From Clostridium sp. CAG:768 (GTDB lineage Bacteria; Cyanobacteriota; Vampirovibrionia; Gastranaerophilales; Gastranaerophilaceae): a stretch of 64,000 nt of DNA. The first letter of the stretch is position 1, and each line of letters opens with the position of its first letter. The notes below the pieces were generated by a model. The model saw nothing but the letters and a program-made list of their open reading frames with translations, did not search any database and was not told the DNA's origin. The translations under genes were made by a program, and so were the position numbers. This document shows positions 34,651-43,643 of this stretch, one piece after another. The stretch lies in assembly GCA_000437435.1 (NCBI GenBank), contig FR899622.1, forward strand, positions 87,564 to 151,563. The letters run 5' to 3'.

Positions 34651-35440
34651 CAACATTCTCCTTATTCCAGATAGCCCAAGGAGCTGAATCATTTAGCCAC
34701 ATTTCTGTTAAATCATTTTTATCTCTCAATGTATCCATCGGTCGCCAAAAACCATTATGTTTGTATGCATTTAATTGATTATCTTTTGCAAGATTTTCTA
34801 AAGGAGCTCTTTCAAAAATTGTACTATCACCATCTTTTATATAATCAAATACTTTTGGTTCACATACAAAAAATCCGCCATTTATCCAACTTTCTTCACC
34901 TTTAGGCTTTTCCATAAATGAAGTAATCATATTATCATCTTTTATTACTAATGCTCCAAAACGGCCTCTTAATTGAACAGCTGTCATTGTAACTAATTTT
35001 CCTGACTTTTTATGGCAATTTATTAACTCATTAATATTAACATCAGCAACACCATCCCCATATGTTAATAAAAAAGGCTCATTTCCTATATAATCTTGAG
35101 CTTTTTTTATACGTCCACCAGTCATAGTATCTTGACCAGTATAAAGCATAGTAACTTTCCAAGGCTCATGCCTGTTTTTATGAACTTCAACCGTATTATT
35201 AGCCATATCAACAGTAATATCAGAATATCTTGTATAATAATTTATAAAATAATCTTTTATTATATGAGATTTATAACCAGTTAAAATAACAAAATCATTA
35301 AAGCCATAATGCGAATATATCTTCATTATATGCCACAATATTGGTTTTCCGCCAATTTCGACCATTGGTTTTGGCTTCAATTCTGTTTCTTCTGATAACC
35401 TAGTACCTAAACCACCTGCTAAAATTACAACTTTCATCAT
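34643..35440 (-). CDS. ddhA: glucose-1-phosphate cytidylyltransferase
   Basis: Makes CDP-glucose from glucose-1-phosphate and CTP, the entry to CDP-3,6-dideoxyhexoses (also called rfbF). It has 265 residues. The nucleotidyltransferase signature ILAGGLGTRLSEETELKPKPMVEIGGKPIL starts at residue 6; the DGVADVNINEL metal site and the NGGFFVCEPKVFDYI segment are intact. The start ATG overlaps the upstream transferase by 4 bases (ATGA type). Confidence 0.95.
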   Translation of the reverse strand: MMKVVILAGGLGTRLSEETELKPKPMVEIGGKPILWHIMKIYSHYGFNDFVILTGYKSHIIKDYFINYYTRYSDITVDMANNTVEVHKNRHEPWKVTMLYTGQDTMTGGRIKKAQDYIGNEPFLLTYGDGVADVNINELINCHKKSGKLVTMTAVQLRGRFGALVIKDDNMITSFMEKPKGEESWINGGFFVCEPKVFDYIKDGDSTIFERAPLENLAKDNQLNAYKHNGFWRPMDTLRDKNDLTEMWLNDSAPWAIWNKENVGV

Positions 35441-36966
35441 ACACCTTTTATAATATTTAGTACATTTTTTACATTATCTTCTGTCAAAGATTCATATACT
35501 TTATCAATATTATCTTTGACAATATTTTTAGTCAACATTCCAATATTAAATGCTCTTAATTCCGCTCTGATATTATCCTCAAATCGATATTTAATTAATT
35601 TTGCTGGATTACCTGCGACAATAGAATACGGCTCGACATCTTTTGTAACAACACTACCTGCAGCAATAATCGCACCTTGACCTATTCTTACTCCGGATAA
35701 AATAACTGTCCTTGCTCCAATCCAGACATCATCTTCAACTATAATAGATCCTTTTGATAAGGCTTCATAGTTTTCACCCAACATCATTACTTTAAAAGGA
35801 TAAGTCGACAAATTTTTATAATTATGTTCAGATTCCGGAATAAATAAAACATCTGGGGCAATAGAAACATAATTTCCAATTATTAAAGAAACAGCCGATT
35901 TATTAGAAAATATTGCATTTACATCTCCATAAGAGCCTTTCCCAATTGCAATATTATCAAATAAAGAACCATTTATGATCAAACTTGTATGATTATCAAA
36001 ATTTTGCCTTTTCCATACATATTCAGGTTTGCGATTTCTTCTTAATCTTTTTAGATTTTTATATTTAAAACATCCTAAAAAATCACGCAATACTTTAATA
36101 AATGAGAAGTAAAAATAAGGTTCAAACCAATAATACTTCATATTCTTAAAATAATTACCCTTAGAAAAATTGTATTCTTTTTTAAAATCAAAATAATAAG
36201 GAATAATATGTTCAAATAAAGTTTTAAATTTATTTTGATTAAAAACTTTTTTAGATATCAACCCCTTATTTTTATATAATTCTAAAATATAAAAATAATT
36301 ATATCCAAAAACTTTTGCAATATTATATCCACCTTTTCCTTTAACATATATAGTAGAAAAATAGTTTTTATTCGAAAGGTACAAACTTGAACCATTTTCA
36401 AATAATCTTCCTAAAAGATCAACTTGAGCAAAATTCAAATTTGAATAACGATTAATATTATCAAGACTATCTAAAAAAGATTTCCTATAACAATGGGAAG
36501 CTATCCAAGTAATAAAATAAGATACATTAGAGATCAAATCATCAAAGGATTTTATAAGCCCTTCTTTAGACATTGACGAATTAGCAAAAAAACAAGCATC
36601 CGCACCCAATTCATCAGCATTTTGAACATCATTAATTATATTAGACATAGAATCTTCTAAAACATAACAAGTATCATTATGTAATTTGACAAACTTACCA
36701 CTAGCCTGATTTATGACAAAAACGAAATTTTCATCTCCGCTAATTGGAACATCACGTTTTATATAACGGATTTTATCAGGGTATTTTTTTACAAATTCCA
36801 TACAAACTTCTTCTGTACCATCAGTTGAACAATTATCTGATATTACAATTTCAACTAAATCAGTAAAAAGAAAACCTTTTTGAGTAGTAATACTGTTCAA
36901 TGTTCTCCATAAATAACAAGCTCTGTTATATGTTGGAATACATATTGATAATAATGGTTGTGACAT
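35437..36966 (-). CDS. glycosyltransferase family 2 fused to hexapeptide acetyltransferase
   Basis: A 509-residue fusion. Residues 1-~110 are a GT2 nucleotide-binding half (LSICIPTYNRACYLWRTL, VISDNCSTDGTEEV); the DxD position is replaced by KLHNDTCYVL, so metal binding is uncertain. After a Y/F/K-rich middle, residues ~335-480 are a left-handed beta-helix acetyltransferase of the CatB/XAT type: repeated hexapeptides, the FIPESEHNYK catalytic-His region, and GAIIAAGSVVTKDVEPYSIVAGNPAKLIKYRF. One protein could thus add and acetylate a sugar. It heads the minus-strand operon and is coupled to ddhA. The start is ATG 36966. Confidence 0.85.
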   Translation of the reverse strand: MSQPLLSICIPTYNRACYLWRTLNSITTQKGFLFTDLVEIVISDNCSTDGTEEVCMEFVKKYPDKIRYIKRDVPISGDENFVFVINQASGKFVKLHNDTCYVLEDSMSNIINDVQNADELGADACFFANSSMSKEGLIKSFDDLISNVSYFITWIASHCYRKSFLDSLDNINRYSNLNFAQVDLLGRLFENGSSLYLSNKNYFSTIYVKGKGGYNIAKVFGYNYFYILELYKNKGLISKKVFNQNKFKTLFEHIIPYYFDFKKEYNFSKGNYFKNMKYYWFEPYFYFSFIKVLRDFLGCFKYKNLKRLRRNRKPEYVWKRQNFDNHTSLIINGSLFDNIAIGKGSYGDVNAIFSNKSAVSLIIGNYVSIAPDVLFIPESEHNYKNLSTYPFKVMMLGENYEALSKGSIIVEDDVWIGARTVILSGVRIGQGAIIAAGSVVTKDVEPYSIVAGNPAKLIKYRFEDNIRAELRAFNIGMLTKNIVKDNIDKVYESLTEDNVKNVLNIIKGV

Positions 36967-37061
36967 TAATAACCCTCTTCATATCTTCAATATAATATTT
37001 ATAACATAAATATAGTTTACAAAAAGTAGAATATTTATTAAAATAAACAAAGAAGGTTAAT

Positions 37062-37376
37062 ATGAGCTACATAATAATTTTAAGCAATACAAACAGCATG
37101 GATAGCGCAGAAACAATTGCTAACTTTTTAGTAAAAGAAAAATTGGCAGCCTGCGTAAATATTGTGCCAAAAATCAAATCAATATACACTTGGCAAAATA
37201 AAATAGAAAAAGAAGAAGAAGTTTTAATGCTTATAAAAACCAAACAATCTTTATTTAATCAAGTAAAAGAAAAAATTACCCTTCTTCATCCTTATGAAGT
37301 TCCGGAAATAATAAGCATAGATATAAAAGATGGAAATAAGAACTACATAGATTGGATTAAAAACAATACTTTATAA
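37062..37376 (+). CDS. cutA: divalent-cation tolerance protein CutA
   Basis: A 104-residue trimeric CutA1-family protein: AETIANFLVKEKLAACVNIVP, SIYTWQNKIEKEEEVLMLIKT and HPYEVPEIISIDI are family signatures in order. CutA is linked to copper and divalent-metal tolerance, though its exact role is unsettled. The start is ATG 37062 behind AGAAGG. It is divergent from the sugar operon and convergent with the 777-residue protein. Confidence 0.93.
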   Translation: MSYIIILSNTNSMDSAETIANFLVKEKLAACVNIVPKIKSIYTWQNKIEKEEEVLMLIKTKQSLFNQVKEKITLLHPYEVPEIISIDIKDGNKNYIDWIKNNTL

Positions 37377-37390
37377 ATTTATAAAAATGA

Positions 37391-39724
37391 TTAATTTTTA
37401 AATAAAAAATCCTTTAGTTTTTCAAACCAAGAAGCTACTTGATCATTAAAAGAATTTAATTGTAGATTATCTTTTTTCTGTCCAAACACACTATAATATA
37501 TTGAATTTTCTTCTATTTCCTTAAACGTATCAGGAATACTTTTTATACATTCTTTACTTGGAAGAAATAAATTTACCAGATTAGCTGAAACATAAGAATT
37601 ATTATCCGGAGACATATAAGGGAAAGCTATACATGTTGCCTGTTTTCCAAAACCTTTATCTGATATTTGGTAAAATTTAGAAGGAAGCATTCTTATAAAA
37701 AAATTTCCAAATATATTCATATTACTTGCATCATTTATTAAATTTTCTTTTAGATATATAATACTGTCACTATTTTCTCTCGAAGATGAATTTATATGTT
37801 CTCGAATATTTTTTACCCCTTTATTTGTTGCCATTATTGGTACAAATAAAATATGTTGATTTTTCGAAACACATTTTGCATCTTTATAGTAATTACCAAT
37901 TTCTATAAAAGATTTGCCAGTACCAACAACATCATCTAATATTAAAAATATAGAATTTTCCGGTAATTTATTTATCTCAGAAATATTTTTTAATTGTATC
38001 AAATGATTTTCAGGTAGATTAAATAAATTCCCATACATTTTATTTATAATATTGTAACTTTTAGGGCAATCTAAAACATTTTCAATAACATAAAGCTTAT
38101 CTCTTGATAAGTTATTTGACACAATATATTCATTTATTTTACAATTAATTTTCTTGAGATCTTCTATAATTGATTGTTTAGAAAATATATTAACGTTCTC
38201 TTCATAATATTTTGCAATTAATTTGCTGTACTTATTATATGTATACCTATCCGGAGAATATTTATCTGCTATTGTTTCAATTGTAGAATGAATTAAATCC
38301 TTAGTAGGCATAATTGGATTAATTTGTTCAATTATGTTATTTTTAGATACTGGGGCATCTAGTTTAATTGTAATAACATTAAATCCTAATTTTTTTAAAG
38401 AATTTTCTATACTACCATTCAATACAGTACTAATACATTCCTCAAACGTTAAATTTTTATTTTTTATACTTTTAGCTTCTTTTAAAATTTTTACAGTTTT
38501 TTCTAATAGTTCTTTATTATCATTAAATATATTAACACCATCAGTAAAACCCTCTAAATTAATAAATACAACATCTTTAAACGATGGATTATTTTTACTA
38601 TCTTTTAACCTTTTCATTAATTCGACATTTTTTAAATCATTTTTCGAAAATATAATTCCAAATTTTTTATCCAAAGAATCACTTAAGGTAAATAATTTTT
38701 TATACTTATGAAAATACTCAAAATATTTATAAAATTCCCCAAGATTTGCAAATTCCGTAACGCCAGACTCTTTTAATTTTTGTCCAACTAATGGAATTGA
38801 TTTATAACTCGAAAACTGCGTAAGTTTTTTTACGGCAAGGAGAATCTCCTCTTCATTTGCATCTGTACAAATATCACTTATATTTTTTATAAGGAGATTT
38901 AAGTCATCCTTAGTAAAAAGCTGTAATTTATTACAAACTCTATTATAGATATTATCAACATAAGAAGATATATTCGTATCTAATTTCTTTTTAGAAATAG
39001 GAGTCACGTTATTATCAAGTCTTACTGTTATCCTTTTGAAATTTTGCCAATCAGATTTATTCTCTCTATGAGGCAACTGGACATCAACCAAAAAGAAATT
39101 ATCTCCACGAGAATTACTATAAAATTCAATTTCTCTCAAATCTTTTCCATATAATTTTTTTAAGGATTTTGCCTTTTCAATTGTTCTGTCCCAATTAACA
39201 TTAGTATTTTCTAATATTCCTTTTGTGCTATTTGGAATAACATTACATTTAGCTAATTCAACAAATGTATCTAATCTTTTATCATCGAGTTTTGCAATAT
39301 TTAATATATATTCTGGACTATAATTCCAAATTCCGATATCCCTTTTTGATAATATAATTGGTTCAATAAATTTTAACTTTTCATGAGAAATTGATGCAAA
39401 ATCTGAAAGATTTTCAGCTGGAATTCTTATATAACCAGCAGCATCTTTTTTAGAAGCAATGTCTAATAAATACTTAACTTCCGTTTTTCCTTTTTCTGTT
39501 AAACACCTTAAAACATCAAGATTATAATCCTCGAGTTTCAGAAAATCTCTTACAAGATTCAATTTACCAGGGAAAAGTTTTAAAATATCTTTATCACTAA
39601 TATTATAAAAACTTGAAAATTCATCAAAAAAAGGATCAAAGAAAAATTGATTTCGACCTTGAAAATCAATTTTAGAAAGATTTTGGTAAACATTTTTATT
39701 AATAGGATTATTTTGTATTTTCAT
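37391..39724 (-). CDS. large protein with a C-terminal phosphoribosyltransferase-like domain
   Basis: A 777-residue lineage-specific protein. The N-terminus carries an IDFQGRNQF motif (~residue 19) that resembles short F-x-G motifs on the next genes. Residues ~45-450 are helical, repeat-like and unassigned. Near the C-terminus a PRPP-loop motif SIFLILDDVVGTGKSF (~591-606) and ILFVPIMATNKG indicate a type I phosphoribosyltransferase-like fold, of a kind also seen in large multi-domain and defence-associated proteins. There is no membrane segment. It stands alone in its transcription unit. Function unknown. Confidence 0.7.
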   Translation of the reverse strand: MKIQNNPINKNVYQNLSKIDFQGRNQFFFDPFFDEFSSFYNISDKDILKLFPGKLNLVRDFLKLEDYNLDVLRCLTEKGKTEVKYLLDIASKKDAAGYIRIPAENLSDFASISHEKLKFIEPIILSKRDIGIWNYSPEYILNIAKLDDKRLDTFVELAKCNVIPNSTKGILENTNVNWDRTIEKAKSLKKLYGKDLREIEFYSNSRGDNFFLVDVQLPHRENKSDWQNFKRITVRLDNNVTPISKKKLDTNISSYVDNIYNRVCNKLQLFTKDDLNLLIKNISDICTDANEEEILLAVKKLTQFSSYKSIPLVGQKLKESGVTEFANLGEFYKYFEYFHKYKKLFTLSDSLDKKFGIIFSKNDLKNVELMKRLKDSKNNPSFKDVVFINLEGFTDGVNIFNDNKELLEKTVKILKEAKSIKNKNLTFEECISTVLNGSIENSLKKLGFNVITIKLDAPVSKNNIIEQINPIMPTKDLIHSTIETIADKYSPDRYTYNKYSKLIAKYYEENVNIFSKQSIIEDLKKINCKINEYIVSNNLSRDKLYVIENVLDCPKSYNIINKMYGNLFNLPENHLIQLKNISEINKLPENSIFLILDDVVGTGKSFIEIGNYYKDAKCVSKNQHILFVPIMATNKGVKNIREHINSSSRENSDSIIYLKENLINDASNMNIFGNFFIRMLPSKFYQISDKGFGKQATCIAFPYMSPDNNSYVSANLVNLFLPSKECIKSIPDTFKEIEENSIYYSVFGQKKDNLQLNSFNDQVASWFEKLKDFLFKN

Positions 39725-39781
39725 TACTTATAACTAAAATCACACTTAATTACAAAACATAAAAATCAATTTTTTATAATT

Positions 39782-40393
39782 TTATGCTTTATTAATATCA
39801 TTATTTAGAAAAAATTTTATATATTTTGAAATAGTTGACTTGGATAGATTAACTTCTTTTGCAATTTGAGCTAAACTTAATCCTTCTTGGAGTTTTTCCC
39901 TTATCATATTCCAATGTTCTTCTTTTTTTCGCTGTCTATTACCAGCATTTGCTCTTACTCTTGCAGCTTTTACGGTATTAATACTTATGCCCAGCTGCTC
40001 AGCAATTTCTTTATTTGGAAGCGTTGTATGAATAAGTTCATTCATTTTTCTCTTTTTGTATTCTCTCGGAGTTTCATTTAAATGAGATTTTATCCAAGTA
40101 TGAATTGCAGATAAACCAATGCCTGTTTCTTTAGATGTTTGCAACCTGGACACATCATTATTTATATACGCAGGCAAGATACTATCCAGTTGTTTTTGTT
40201 TTAATTTTCTTTTTCCTTCAATATTAAATTTTCTTATAATAGTGTGCAAATTTGATATACTCATGTCACACATTTGAGCAATCTCATCCATAGATTTATC
40301 TGTTTTTAACAGTTCTTGAATTTTTCCAATTTGAATTTTTTTACTACCAAAATTTGGCTTGTAGGATTGATATGCATAAAATTGAGTTTTCAT
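39782..40393 (-). CDS. tandem helix-turn-helix protein
   Basis: A 203-residue protein made of four successive small HTH units: KSMDEIAQMCDMSISNLHTIIRKF, TSKETGIGLSAIHTWIKSHL, LPNKEIAEQLGISINTVKAARVRA and LSLAQIAKEVNLSKSTISKYIKFF. Each resembles the homeodomain-like HTH of resolvases or transposase regulators, but no catalytic domain follows. The N-terminal ~20 residues (YKPNFGSKKIQIG) again hold an F-G motif. It could be a DNA-binding regulator that reads long or repeated sites. It faces away from nothing related, so its targets are unknown. Confidence 0.75.
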   Translation of the reverse strand: MKTQFYAYQSYKPNFGSKKIQIGKIQELLKTDKSMDEIAQMCDMSISNLHTIIRKFNIEGKRKLKQKQLDSILPAYINNDVSRLQTSKETGIGLSAIHTWIKSHLNETPREYKKRKMNELIHTTLPNKEIAEQLGISINTVKAARVRANAGNRQRKKEEHWNMIREKLQEGLSLAQIAKEVNLSKSTISKYIKFFLNNDINKA

Positions 40394-40564
40394 AATTCTT
40401 TCACCAAAACTTTATTACATATATAGTAAAGCAGGATAAATAAAATCTTGCTGTTTTTTATAAATATGTAAAGATTTATTAAAGTCCTTTTTTATGAAAC
40501 ACACACATTATTTGACGAGTTCCTAACCCCTCCCATTTTAATTTTTAGACATAACCAAATTTAC

Positions 40565-41200
40565 TTACCAATTTTTATATCTTGTTACTATAGCAATAAA
40601 AGAAGCATGTGCATTTTCTGTAGCTTGTTTTACTCTGTTATTAAACCTATTCCTTAAATATTTTAAAGGGTTTAGAGTTTTTTCATTTGTTGCTTTTCTA
40701 TTAAAAAAGTTTTGTTTGTAGAAATGATTATCCACTACTTCTTCTATTTTTTCAGAATATTTAATAACACCTAGTTTATTAAATACAACATTGATATTTT
40801 CACCTTTTGTTAAGTCATAGTATGCCGCCATATGAGCAGTTCTATGGCTTCCAGAATTGCAATGAAATAAAGTTTTACCTCCATTTTGACCTGTTAACTT
40901 AACATCTTGAGCAATTCTTTCAAACTCACTTACTGTAGGATATTCTCCATTAAGATAACTAAATGGATATCTAATATAATTAATTCCAAGCTCTTTACAA
41001 GCAAATTTTTCAATAAATTTAAACCCTCTTACACTTTTGTGCCTAAAATCATATATTTGTGTAACTCCTGCATTTTTGAGTTCTATTAAATCAGAAATTC
41101 CAGGATGGGGTCCTCTTAGTAAGTAATCATCTACTTTTTTATATTTATTGCTTAATTGATGTGGTTGATAAATTTTTCGATATAGATTTATTATTTTCAT
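40565..41200 (-). CDS. Cys-based (tyrosine/dual-specificity) phosphatase
   Basis: A 211-residue protein with the PTP signature FHCNSGSHRTA: Cys114 and Arg120 form the Cx5R loop. Upstream are the family's DYLLRGPHPGISDLIELKNAGV start, found in bacterial and plant-type dual-specificity phosphatases, and a likely general-acid region before the loop. The C-terminal ~60 residues are basic and lineage-specific. No signal peptide is evident. Its substrate (phosphotyrosine, phosphoinositide or another phosphoester) is unknown. A TATAAT -10 box at 41223-41218 lies before its start. Confidence 0.82.
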   Translation of the reverse strand: MKIINLYRKIYQPHQLSNKYKKVDDYLLRGPHPGISDLIELKNAGVTQIYDFRHKSVRGFKFIEKFACKELGINYIRYPFSYLNGEYPTVSEFERIAQDVKLTGQNGGKTLFHCNSGSHRTAHMAAYYDLTKGENINVVFNKLGVIKYSEKIEEVVDNHFYKQNFFNRKATNEKTLNPLKYLRNRFNNRVKQATENAHASFIAIVTRYKNW

Positions 41201-41545
41201 TTCCTTTTAAATAACCTATTATACAATGTAGCAAAGCATAGCTAGAAAAGTTAAAGGAAAACTAACAAAGATATACTTTTGCCTGCTCACTATTTTACAC
41301 TTGGATTGCTAATTTTATATACTTACTAAAAACAAACATAATTTTTTTTGTTAGTCCACCTAAACTTAAAATTTAAAAAATTTTTGAACAATATCATATT
41401 TAAAAGAACAAACAGTTCAGGAATATTCTACAAGCTGGTTCTGAATATTTGTACAGAAAAAAGCAACGCTATTAGCTAAATATTTTGCATATAAAAAATT
41501 TTTATGATACGTTTTAGCTAGATACATTATTTTTAGAGCCATAGT
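41201..41545. other. 345-bp intergenic region between divergent genes
   Basis: No ORF with a ribosome site and no RNA gene are evident. It holds the TATAAT box for the minus-strand phosphatase (41218-41223) and presumably a promoter for the HAD gene on the right, which I cannot place firmly. Two imperfect direct repeats of the form GTTC-x-G-AATATT occur near 41415 and 41440. Otherwise it is plain A/T-rich spacer. Confidence 0.5.
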
Positions 41546-42400
41546 ATGAAAATTTATAATCTTAACATATTAAGTTTAAAAAATAAACATAAACAAGTTT
41601 CATTTAATGGAATTAAACGAGAAAAAGACTCTTGCATGTTTGTTTATGATTTAGATGGGACTCTTGCTAATGGTACTAATGAACAAATTTGTGAAGTTTT
41701 AGAAATTTCTAAAGCAAGAAATGCAAAAGTCACGTATGCAACTGGTAGAGGTCTTGAAGAATTTTATATGCTTCAAAATGGATTATTATCACAAGGTTGT
41801 AAACTTGATTTCCCAGATTTCTTGATTGCTAATAATGGCGAGAATATATATACAAATTCAAATGAATCACTTTATAAAAATTATGAGTATTCAAAGTTTC
41901 TAAAAGAAAGTACCAATTTTGATAAAAAATATATATCTAATAAAATTACTTCTATAAATAATTGCCTTGATGAAGTAGATTCTAATTCAATGATGTTAAA
42001 ATATAATGTTCCGGAACATATAAATATGCAAGAGTTAAGAGAAAATATTTTAAACGCTCTTTCAAAAGAAAGAATAAAGGTTTTATGTGGATATAAAGGT
42101 GAGGGAACCAATAATCAGGCTTTATATATAGCTCCATTTAATAAAGCTATGGCTGTTAATTATCTAAAAAAAATTATCAATATTCCATATAATGAAATTC
42201 TAATAGCTGGCAATGATAACAACGATATATCAATGGCAAAATTATCTCAAAAAGGTTCTAAATTTATCTGTCTAAACAATTCTAAGCCCAATCTTATAAA
42301 TGTTTGTAAAAAATTAAGCAAAGAAAATAACAATATATTCTTTCCATTATCATCGGGTGCAAAAGGTATTATAGAAGGATTATTAAAAATTTTAACTTAA
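41546..42400 (+). CDS. HAD-superfamily phosphatase (sucrose-phosphatase/Cof-like)
   Basis: A 284-residue HAD hydrolase. Motif I is MFVYDLDGTLANGT, motif II VTYATGRGLEEF, a lysine lies in APFNKAMAVNYL and motif IV is ILIAGNDNNDISMAKLSQKG; the large C2-type cap fits the sucrose-phosphatase/Cof branch. A ~30-residue N-terminal extension (NILSLKNKHKQVSFNGIKREK) precedes motif I and contains the SFNG motif resembling those of its neighbours. The substrate is unknown; a sugar phosphate is likely. The start is ATG 41546. Confidence 0.82.
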   Translation: MKIYNLNILSLKNKHKQVSFNGIKREKDSCMFVYDLDGTLANGTNEQICEVLEISKARNAKVTYATGRGLEEFYMLQNGLLSQGCKLDFPDFLIANNGENIYTNSNESLYKNYEYSKFLKESTNFDKKYISNKITSINNCLDEVDSNSMMLKYNVPEHINMQELRENILNALSKERIKVLCGYKGEGTNNQALYIAPFNKAMAVNYLKKIINIPYNEILIAGNDNNDISMAKLSQKGSKFICLNNSKPNLINVCKKLSKENNNIFFPLSSGAKGIIEGLLKILT

Positions 42401-42642
42401 ATTTGCTGGTACTAATAATTGTAGTCTAATAACTAGACAATATAGAAAAGTTGAAAGTAAATGGAATAAATTTTGAAAAAAATTTTTCAACGCTGAACAG
42501 TCCCAAAACTCTAGAACAGTGTCTAAATTTCCGTAATTTTAGGTTTTGAGGCACTATCTTCTTTTAGACATTGACGGACAGTAATCGGACTTTTTAGCCA
42601 GTTCAGGAATTTTATTTTTAGCAAATTCAGACTAAAAAAATA

Positions 42643-42715
42643 TGCCGCAACTCGGAATTGAACCAAGGACACAGGGATTTTCAGTCCCTTGCTCTACCAA
42701 CTGAGCTATTGCGGC
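42643..42715 (-). tRNA. tRNA-Phe (GAA)
   Basis: A 73-nt cloverleaf: acceptor GCCGCAA/TTGCGGC, D arm GCTC...GAGC, anticodon stem AGGGA/TCCCT with loop CTGAAAA (anticodon GAA), T loop TTCAATT, discriminator A. The 3' CCA is not encoded. A T-run follows. Confidence 0.97.
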
Positions 42716-42815
42716 ATATTTTTATTTTATTGTCAAATTTATTATTTTTATTTCGCGGGCAACAAAATATTCTTTTGGAGTAAATGGTGATAAATATTTA
42801 ATTGCCACGTTTTTT

Positions 42816-42843
42816 ATTATACTGGCTGAAAAATTTCAGTCAA
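42816..42843 (-). promoter_or_regulatory. candidate promoter for tRNA-Phe
   Basis: On the minus strand TTGACT (42843-42838) and TATAAT (42821-42816) are 16 bases apart. Transcription would start near 42809, giving a ~93-nt leader before the tRNA. The spacer holds a short CTGAAA/TTTCAG hairpin. Confidence 0.55.
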
Positions 42844-42852
42844 GAACTTTTT

Positions 42853-43350
42853 TTAAGAATTATGAGGAGCTATGTATAACGTTACATTGCGACCTTCTAA
42901 TTGAGGTTTTTTCTCAATTACTACAGGCATGTTCTCTAAATCTTTAACAAATTTATTTGCTAAATCAAATGCTAAATTTGAATGTTGCATTTCACGTCCA
43001 CGCAACATGACAACAATTTTAACTTTATTACCTTGTGCAATAAATTTTTCAATACTTTTAATTCTCACTTGATAGTCATGAGTATCTATTTTATAACGGA
43101 TTTTTATTTCTTTAACATCTACAGTATGTTGTTTTTTCTTTGCTTCTTTTGCTCTTTTTTCTAATTCATATTTATATTTACCATAGTTTAGAATTTTAGC
43201 TACAGGTGGATCTTGATTAGGGTTAATTAAAACTAAATCTAAATCTTCATCATAAGCCATTTGTAAAGCTTTTACTGTTGGAACTACCCCTTGATTGTCG
43301 CCATTTTGGTCTATTAATCTTACTTCTTTAGCACGAATTCTTTCATTCAT
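42853..43350 (-). CDS. infC: translation initiation factor IF-3
   Basis: Controls start-codon and initiator tRNA choice on the 30S subunit. 165 residues from ATG 43350 (MNERIRAKEVRLIDQNGDNQGV). Both IF-3 domains and the basic linker (YELEKRAKEAKKKQHTVDVKEIKIRYKIDTHDYQVR) are present. ATG 43350 has no Shine-Dalgarno. The only good one, AGGAG, sits 8 bases before an in-frame AUA at 43392, which would add 14 residues (ATNDNRNNKNQPI). infC uses non-canonical starts such as AUU for self-regulation in many bacteria, so AUA 43392 may be the real start. No rpmI/rplT follows. Confidence 0.95.
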   Translation of the reverse strand: MNERIRAKEVRLIDQNGDNQGVVPTVKALQMAYDEDLDLVLINPNQDPPVAKILNYGKYKYELEKRAKEAKKKQHTVDVKEIKIRYKIDTHDYQVRIKSIEKFIAQGNKVKIVVMLRGREMQHSNLAFDLANKFVKDLENMPVVIEKKPQLEGRNVTLYIAPHNS

Positions 43351-43643
43351 TATCGGTTGATTTTTATTGTTTCGATTATCGTTAGTAGCTATTGTTCTAT
43401 CTCCTATGTTTTAAATACTGTTATTACAAAGATTATCGTAACACAAAATTAAAAATTTTACATATTAACAATCTTAAAAAATGTAACAAAATGTAAAAAT
43501 GGTTTTGTCTTGAATTATAAAGAATTTTCAGCATTTTTTTAATTTATCAGAAAACTTTTATTAAAGTTTCTGCAAAATAAGCCGAATATAAAAACATAAG
43601 AGAAATAAATCCAAAGAGCAACAGAATAAATAAGGAGTTTTTT

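Noticed and set aside
42401..42642. 240-bp spacer left of tRNA-Phe with partial repeats of GAACAGT
   Set aside because: The repeated words are short and imperfect, no stem with a T-run or promoter was convincing, and no ORF is present; not enough to call an RNA gene.
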